9,949 nucleotides of DNA from DATLBY01 sp035526665 (GTDB taxonomy: Bacteria > Acidobacteriota > Terriglobia > Bryobacterales > Bryobacteraceae): contig DATLBY010000225.1 in the NCBI GenBank assembly GCA_035526665.1, positions 1 to 9,949 of the forward strand, read 5' to 3'. The notes under the pieces were generated by a model. That model had not been told where the DNA came from. It was given only the letters and a program-made list of their open reading frames with translations, and did not search any database. Below are positions 6,333 to 9,949 of this stretch, piece after piece (the first letter of the stretch is position 1; every line of letters begins with the position of its first letter). A program made the translations under genes and the position numbers.

Positions 6333-7612
6333 AAGTCCAGTACGATTCCATTGGGATCGGGCTTGCGCGGAGCGCGCACCATCGTGACGAATACCAGAGT
6401 GGCGAGGCACGGAATGAGCGAAGCCACAATGACTACCGGCTGGAACGAGAGCCGATCTGAGTAGTGTCCGATGAGCCAGGTGGAGAGCAGCGTTCCGAGG
6501 CCGGCTCCGGTGCCGCTGAGTCCGCTGATGGATGCCACGGCGCGGCTGGGAAACACGTCCGCCGGGAGCGACAGGAACATGGTGGCGCAGGCCGCGTAAG
6601 CAAACGTGGACCAGGCGAAGAGCCCAATGGAGAGCGCGTAGCTGGTGGTGAAGGCCGCGGGAATCAGCAGCAGCATGCCGGGGCCGAAGAGGAGAAGCAC
6701 GGTGCGGCGGGAGCGTCCGACGGCCCAGCCGCGCCGGATCCAGAAGCTGGAGAGCGCCGCGCCGAAAAAGTTTCCTATGTCGGCCGCCAGGAATGGAGCC
6801 CAGAAGCCGAGGGCGCTGCGTTCCAGTCCAAAGCCTTTGCTCGCCAGAAAAATGGCGAACCAGTCCGAGACGAAGAACCAGTAGGGATCGAGCAGGGTGC
6901 GTCCGATGATTATGCCCCAGGCCTGTTTGTAGCGCAACAGTTCGCGCCATGAGGGCGGCGCCTCGACGGCGGCGGATGCCACGTTTGCCTGGCCCGAACG
7001 AATGAGCGTGAGCTCCTCCGGGCTGAGGCGCGGATGATCCTCCGGTTTGCGGTACATTACTCGCCACAGGATGACCCAGGCGAAGCCGAGCAGACCGGTA
7101 CAGATAAAGACGGGACGCCAGGTTCCGAAGTGATGGTAAAGAAAAAGAACGAGAAAAGGCGCCACAGCGCCCCCGATGGAGGAGCCGCTATCAAAGAGGG
7201 CCACCGCCCAGGCGCGCTCGGAATCGGGAAACCATTCCGAGACGGTTTTAGTCGCTCCGGGCCAGTTGGGCCCCTCGCCGGCCCCAAGCAGCCCGCGGAA
7301 GATGCGGAATCCCCAGAGGCCTTGGGCAAATGTGGTGAGGGTGGCGACGGTGGAGTAGAAGGTGACAGTAAGCGACAGCCCGAGGCGGGTTCCGAGTACG
7401 TCGATGAAGCGTCCGCCTAGGCCCTGCATCGCGGTATAGGTGAGCCGGAAGGCGATCAGGATGGAGGCGAAATCGGAGTTGCTCCAATGGTACTCGCGCT
7501 GGAGAAAGGGGCCGAGCACGCTGAAGGTCTGGCGGTCGATGTAATTGATGACGGTGGAAAGGAAGAGCAGTCCGCCGATCCACCATCGGAGTCGAGGAAT
7601 AGGTTTACGCAT
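6329..7612 (-). CDS. MFS transporter, hexuronate/galactonate (ACS) type
   Basis: This is a 427-residue inner-membrane protein with about 12 hydrophobic segments, the full size for the anion:cation symporter family (ExuT/DgoT-like). Signatures include NYIDRQTFSVLGPF (23-36), the loop motif GGRFIDVLGTRLG (66-78), and RGLLGAGEGPNWPG (106-119) followed by EWFPDSERAWA. The central cytoplasmic loop contains YRKPEDHPRLSPEE. Members usually import sugar acids with protons; which one cannot be read from sequence. ATG 7612 was chosen because it precedes MRKPIPRLRWW and the first helix. The frame extends upstream to a TTG, but that part is a shadow of the preceding gene. ATG 7612 overlaps the end of the upstream short MFS gene by 8 bases (ATGCGTAA), so the two are translationally coupled. 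The gene converges on the hydrolase with a 4-base overlap and no terminator between them. Confidence 0.9.
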   Translation of the reverse strand: MRKPIPRLRWWIGGLLFLSTVINYIDRQTFSVLGPFLQREYHWSNSDFASILIAFRLTYTAMQGLGGRFIDVLGTRLGLSLTVTFYSTVATLTTFAQGLWGFRIFRGLLGAGEGPNWPGATKTVSEWFPDSERAWAVALFDSGSSIGGAVAPFLVLFLYHHFGTWRPVFICTGLLGFAWVILWRVMYRKPEDHPRLSPEELTLIRSGQANVASAAVEAPPSWRELLRYKQAWGIIIGRTLLDPYWFFVSDWFAIFLASKGFGLERSALGFWAPFLAADIGNFFGAALSSFWIRRGWAVGRSRRTVLLLFGPGMLLLIPAAFTTSYALSIGLFAWSTFAYAACATMFLSLPADVFPSRAVASISGLSGTGAGLGTLLSTWLIGHYSDRLSFQPVVIVASLIPCLATLVFVTMVRAPRKPDPNGIVLDF

Positions 7613-8168
7613 GATGTCGAAATCCCGATCTGCGTGGCGCCGCGAGCGGGGTGACGGAATCGAGGACGATCCAACAGAGTCCGCCTGCCGCAGAGAGCAC
7701 CGCCGATGCATAGAAGGCGAGCGGCCAGTTATTGCCGCTGAGGGTAGGCAGGTAGCCGATCACAGTGGGGGCGACGCTGCCGACGTGCCCAAGAGTGTTC
7801 ATAGCGCCGGAGAGGAAGCGGGTGGCCTGAAGAGAGGGGAAGCTGAAGCACCAGCCGGTGACGGCGGTAAAGAACGACCAGCAGAGGACCACGCGACTGA
7901 GGACCAGGCGGGTATCGATGCGATCACAGAGCCAGCCGCTGGAGATTTCGAAGGCAGCGCAGCTGAGGCCAAAGGCGGAGGAGACGTCGCCCATCTGGAA
8001 CGGGCTGAGGTGCAGTTCCCTTACGATAAACGGCCCGGCTTGGCCGATGCAGGCGCGATCGACATACGCGACGAAGGCAAGGGCGGATGCAAAGAGCACC
8101 CCGAGATGGCGGGCGCGCGTCGGGCTATAGAGGGGGACCGGGCCTGCCGATCGAATGGGAGCAGCCAC
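7605..8168 (-). pseudogene. Internally deleted MFS transporter (N-terminal helices fused to last two helices)
   Basis: The 187-residue frame starts at GTG 8168. Residues 19-119 look like the first part of an ACS-type MFS protein: FVAYVDRACIGQAGPFI (helix 1 and its conserved DR), SAFGLSCAAFEISSGWLCDR (helix 2 and the loop motif) and a third helix, up to TRFLSGA. At about residue 121 the sequence passes directly to MNTLGHVGSVAPTVIGYLP and AFYASAVLSAAGGLCWIVLD, which look like helices 11 and 12 of the same family. About 220-240 residues, helices 4 to 10, would be missing, without a frameshift. Such a protein could not transport by the normal mechanism. It may be a deletion remnant, or kept as a leader for the downstream transporter, whose ATG lies inside its last codons. 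The family call is firm; the deletion is inferred from motif order and length. Confidence 0.75.
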
Positions 8169-8249
8169 TGTTTTTTCTCAGGACCCTGGCGGGGGTAGAA
8201 GGCTCCATCCTACTACGAGCGGCCGGGGGCACGGCGATCCGGAGCATTT

Positions 8250-8260
8250 CTGGTTACCAG
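8250..8260. promoter_or_regulatory. Candidate operator palindrome upstream of the MFS genes
   Basis: CTGGT-T-ACCAG is a perfect inverted repeat about 85 bases ahead of the GTG of the short MFS gene. TGGT...ACCA half-sites are typical of GntR (FadR subfamily) regulators, which often control sugar-acid uptake genes, though their usual spacing is two or three bases rather than one. Only a single copy was seen, so it may be chance. Confidence 0.25.
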
Positions 8261-8375
8261 CCCCCGTCACGGTCACTGGCCGGAGGGGGATTCGCACCAC
8301 CGTCGTAATTTGAAAATATTGCGGCTGGCTATCTTTGAGCTCATGCAGATCGAACTTTCAACCGAAGTGGTCTTT

Positions 8376-8394
8376 ATGCAAGCTGCCATGCAAG
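8376..8394 (+). repeat. Two direct ATGCAAG copies, 12 bases apart
   Basis: ATGCAAG occurs at 8376-8382 and 8388-8394 with a 5-base spacer, about 130 bases before the PEP-CTERM gene. A partial third copy (ATGCAG) is at 8343-8348. The spacing is close to one helical turn. It could be a regulator site or chance. Confidence 0.2.
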
Positions 8395-8504
8395 TACATT
8401 CCGGCGACAAATTTAGGACGCGGATCAGGAGAAGAGGCCGGAGGCGCGGAAGAACATCCATGGTATGAAATACGCCATACTGGAGGCCTATACGGAGTCA
8501 CGGT

Positions 8505-8508
8505 GGAG
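8505..8508 (+). promoter_or_regulatory. Ribosome binding site fixing the PEP-CTERM gene start
   Basis: GGAG, within GGTGGAGAG (8502-8510), sits nine bases before ATG 8518. It decides the start: the same frame is open back to 8335, but that extension has no signal peptide and would bury one 60 residues inside the protein. Confidence 0.7.
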
Positions 8509-8517
8509 AGAACAAGC

Positions 8518-9273
8518 ATGAGACAACTGGCAGCCTGCGGGCTACTACTGGCAGCCGGGACACTGGCGCAGGCCTCCACCATCGGGAGCTCGTACTGCGC
8601 GGCAGCCAACTACACTACAGGAGAGCACTCTACGCAGTCGGGCGACTCCTGCTCTGCGTCGGTGACCGATGCGGGAGCGCACGTCTCCATTACCGGCCGA
8701 TATGGCGGCGGGCCGGTCAGCCCGGCGGGCGGGCTGGTGGAGGTGGTGTCGTTCGCTCACTCCCCGTGGGGCGAATACTCGGATGCGACCGCCCAGGCCG
8801 ATTACACGATCACCGATACCGTGCGCTTCTTCGGAATTGATAATGCCTGGTTGCGGTTCAACGGCGGGCATGTATCCGTCCCCGGCATGGGCTACGGGTA
8901 CTCGACGCTCAACGGTTCCGAGTGGAACAGCGTGCTGTATTCCTTATCGGAGGCAGTAACGCTCACGGTGCGCGTTCGCGCACAAGTTGGCGCTATCTCC
9001 AGCTACGATGCCGGCAGCGGAGTCATTCTCAACTACTCGATCGCAGAGATCCTCGGGCGCGACGCCAGCCTGGAGCTGGCGCCATTCACCTTCGCCTCGG
9101 AGGGCGGATTCCACTACCCGCTCTATAACGGGGTGCAAATCCCATGGCTGGATGTCTATGGCACGAGCGCCGGCGTAAATGCAGCGGTCACTCTAGCGAC
9201 GCCGGAACCGATTACAGCCGTTCTCACTTTGGGCGGCTTAGCTGTGACGTTACTATTGCGGCGCAGGCGATGA
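8518..9273 (+). CDS. PEP-CTERM sorting-domain protein
   Basis: This is a 251-residue exported protein of unknown function. An N-terminal signal peptide (LAACGLLLAAGTLAQA, residues 4-19) is followed by a glycine-, serine- and threonine-rich beta-type body with no recognisable enzymatic motif. The C-terminus is a textbook PEP-CTERM tail: TPEP (228-231), a hydrophobic helix (ITAVLTLGGLAVTLLL) and RRRR at the very end. Such tails are recognised by exosortase and processed at the membrane, and are found in Gram-negative bacteria that make exopolysaccharide, including some Acidobacteriota. No exosortase gene is in this window, so it must be encoded elsewhere. The cysteines in SSYCAAA and GDSCSAS could form one disulfide. 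The start is set by the GGAG at 8505-8508. The body probably serves in the cell surface or matrix, but that is inference from the sorting signal. Confidence 0.88.
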   Translation: MRQLAACGLLLAAGTLAQASTIGSSYCAAANYTTGEHSTQSGDSCSASVTDAGAHVSITGRYGGGPVSPAGGLVEVVSFAHSPWGEYSDATAQADYTITDTVRFFGIDNAWLRFNGGHVSVPGMGYGYSTLNGSEWNSVLYSLSEAVTLTVRVRAQVGAISSYDAGSGVILNYSIAEILGRDASLELAPFTFASEGGFHYPLYNGVQIPWLDVYGTSAGVNAAVTLATPEPITAVLTLGGLAVTLLLRRRR

Positions 9274-9331
9274 AGCAGTCCGCCCGTGGCTCCAGGGTGA
9301 CCGTCACGTGTTGCTGCCAAGCGCGCGGCGC

Positions 9332-9904
9332 CTAAATCGGATCGCGTTCGATGCTGTGGGAGTGAAGATGGATCAGCGCCTCGGGAAGGCGATCGCCTGA
9401 ATCGCTCAGTGCATAGGTACAAAGCAGCGCGACGGAGTGCTTTTCAATGACTTCGTTCCAGAGCTCCTCCAGACGCGTGGTCGAGGTCAGGCTTTTCCCG
9501 CGCAACTGGCTGACCATCTCTCCGAAAATACGGACCTTGCCAGGGTGTCCGTTGGTGACGCTCGCTCTTACCTGCTCTATCAGGCCGCCAATGACTGAGC
9601 GGAAAACGTCCTCATCCAGGACTCCTTCCTGAAGAAATTGGCCCAACAGGTCTTCGGCTGTCAGGCAGATGAGCTGGCCTGAACGCTCGTAGGCGTCCGA
9701 GTTGATTCCTTCGAGTTGCAGCCGGAGTTTGATCGATTCGCAATGATCTGCCGACATGATCAGGATGACGCCTTCCTGGTCGCGCAGCCCCGCGCTCGCG
9801 AAAAGCGCCACCGCCTGCCCTACCAGGCCCTCATCGGTGTAGGGATAGACGATGTGGCCGCACGGGTGTGGGTTCATCAACAGCGAAGCTCCATGTGCGT
9901 TCAT
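9332..9904 (-). CDS. Stand-alone MEDS-domain (DcmR-type sensory) protein
   Basis: The whole 190-residue protein is covered by a MEDS-like domain, the sensory module named after methanogens, methylotrophs and DcmR. Supporting stretches are HIVYPYTDEGLVGQAVALFA (17-36), GVILIMSADHCESIKLRLQ, LICLTAEDLLGQFL, and KVRIFGEMVSQL with LEELWNEVIEKHSVALLCTY towards the end. The fold is RecA/KaiC-like but lacks a usable Walker A here. In most genomes the domain is fused to a histidine kinase or a DNA-binding region; none is attached here, and the gene stops soon after the domain. It may act in trans on a partner encoded just upstream of it, beyond the right edge. ATG 9904 has GAGGT seven bases upstream on the minus strand (9911-9915), so it is preferred over the internal ATG at residue 10. 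The ligand is unknown. It is convergent with the PEP-CTERM gene, 58 bases apart. Confidence 0.8.
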   Translation of the reverse strand: MNAHGASLLMNPHPCGHIVYPYTDEGLVGQAVALFASAGLRDQEGVILIMSADHCESIKLRLQLEGINSDAYERSGQLICLTAEDLLGQFLQEGVLDEDVFRSVIGGLIEQVRASVTNGHPGKVRIFGEMVSQLRGKSLTSTTRLEELWNEVIEKHSVALLCTYALSDSGDRLPEALIHLHSHSIERDPI

Positions 9905-9910
9905 GGGTTT

Positions 9911-9915
9911 ACCTC
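9911..9915 (-). promoter_or_regulatory. Ribosome binding site of the MEDS-domain gene
   Basis: On the minus strand GAGGT lies six to seven bases before ATG 9904. It supports that start over the ATG nine codons further in. Confidence 0.6.
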
Positions 9916-9949
9916 AGGATTCCTGCGGCCGGACTTTTCCACTTCCCAG

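Larger units (their letters stand above)
8169..8517. other. Intergenic region between divergent MFS and PEP-CTERM genes
   Basis: This 349-bp stretch has no credible gene. It separates the divergently transcribed MFS pair (minus) and PEP-CTERM gene (plus), so it should hold both promoters. I could not place a convincing -35/-10 pair on either strand. It contains an 11-base palindrome (8250-8260), a 7-bp inverted repeat CGGGGGC/GCCCCCG (8224-8230 and 8260-8266), a tRNA-3'-end-like segment on the minus strand near 8275-8304, and two ATGCAAG copies (8376-8394). Confidence 0.6.

Noticed and set aside
6464..8198. Several plus-strand frames opposite the MFS genes
   Set aside because: They are rich in glycine, glutamate and arginine, as expected for the antisense of membrane-protein genes in G+C-rich DNA. 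They show no domain.
8275..8360. A complete tRNA gene on the minus strand
   Set aside because: Only a T-arm and acceptor-like end can be seen. The 5' acceptor half, D-arm and anticodon arm are missing, and the T-loop lacks the usual TTC.
9297..9307. GTGAC-C-GTCAC palindrome as a terminator between the PEP-CTERM and MEDS genes
   Set aside because: A one-base loop cannot form a hairpin, and no T tract follows on either strand.

Overview
The window is G+C-rich bacterial DNA that fits the Acidobacteriota, most likely the Solibacteres/Bryobacterales lineage. The evidence is a combination of gene types rather than any marker gene: the start of a PSCyt1-type cytochrome c protein (also common in planctomycetes), the tail of an Oar-like TonB-dependent receptor, a PEP-CTERM sorting signal, and a class III aminotransferase next to a secreted glycosidase-like protein and ACS-family MFS transporters. 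No rRNA, complete tRNA, CRISPR array, transposase or phage gene was seen.

Layout. At 1-192 (minus) a cytochrome c domain protein begins and runs off the left edge. At 446-871 (minus) lies a decayed TonB-dependent receptor tail, with a probable terminator at 312-344. At 923-1549 (plus) is a secreted protein of unknown function. It is followed without a gap by a tight sulfur-assimilation unit: cysH (APS reductase), cysC (APS kinase) and a PHP-domain phosphatase of the YciV/RNase AM type (about 1545-3700), each overlapping the next. A near-perfect -10 box at 3791-3796 precedes a second plus-strand pair: a glutamate-1-semialdehyde-aminotransferase-like enzyme (3811-5112) joined by an ATGA overlap to a secreted TIM-barrel, glycoside-hydrolase-like protein (5109-6332).

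Converging on that pair from the minus strand are two MFS genes. A full-length hexuronate/galactonate-type transporter (6329-7612) shares a CTAG stop palindrome with the hydrolase. Upstream of it and overlapping it is a short MFS gene (7605-8168) that appears to have lost its middle helices in frame. A 349-bp intergenic region with small palindromes follows. Then come a PEP-CTERM protein (8518-9273, plus) and a stand-alone MEDS-domain protein (9332-9904, minus).

How the genes may work together. CysH and CysC both use adenosine 5'-phosphosulfate: one reduces it to sulfite, the other phosphorylates it to PAPS. The PHP protein belongs to a family with members that hydrolyse 3',5'-bisphosphonucleotides such as PAP, the by-product of PAPS use. 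The three together look like an APS branch-point module with built-in PAP clearance. The hydrolase and the transporters could form a sugar or sugar-acid utilisation locus, but that is inference from proximity. The most unusual features are a cysH with no standard start codon ahead of its conserved N-terminus and the internally deleted MFS gene that keeps its translational overlap.
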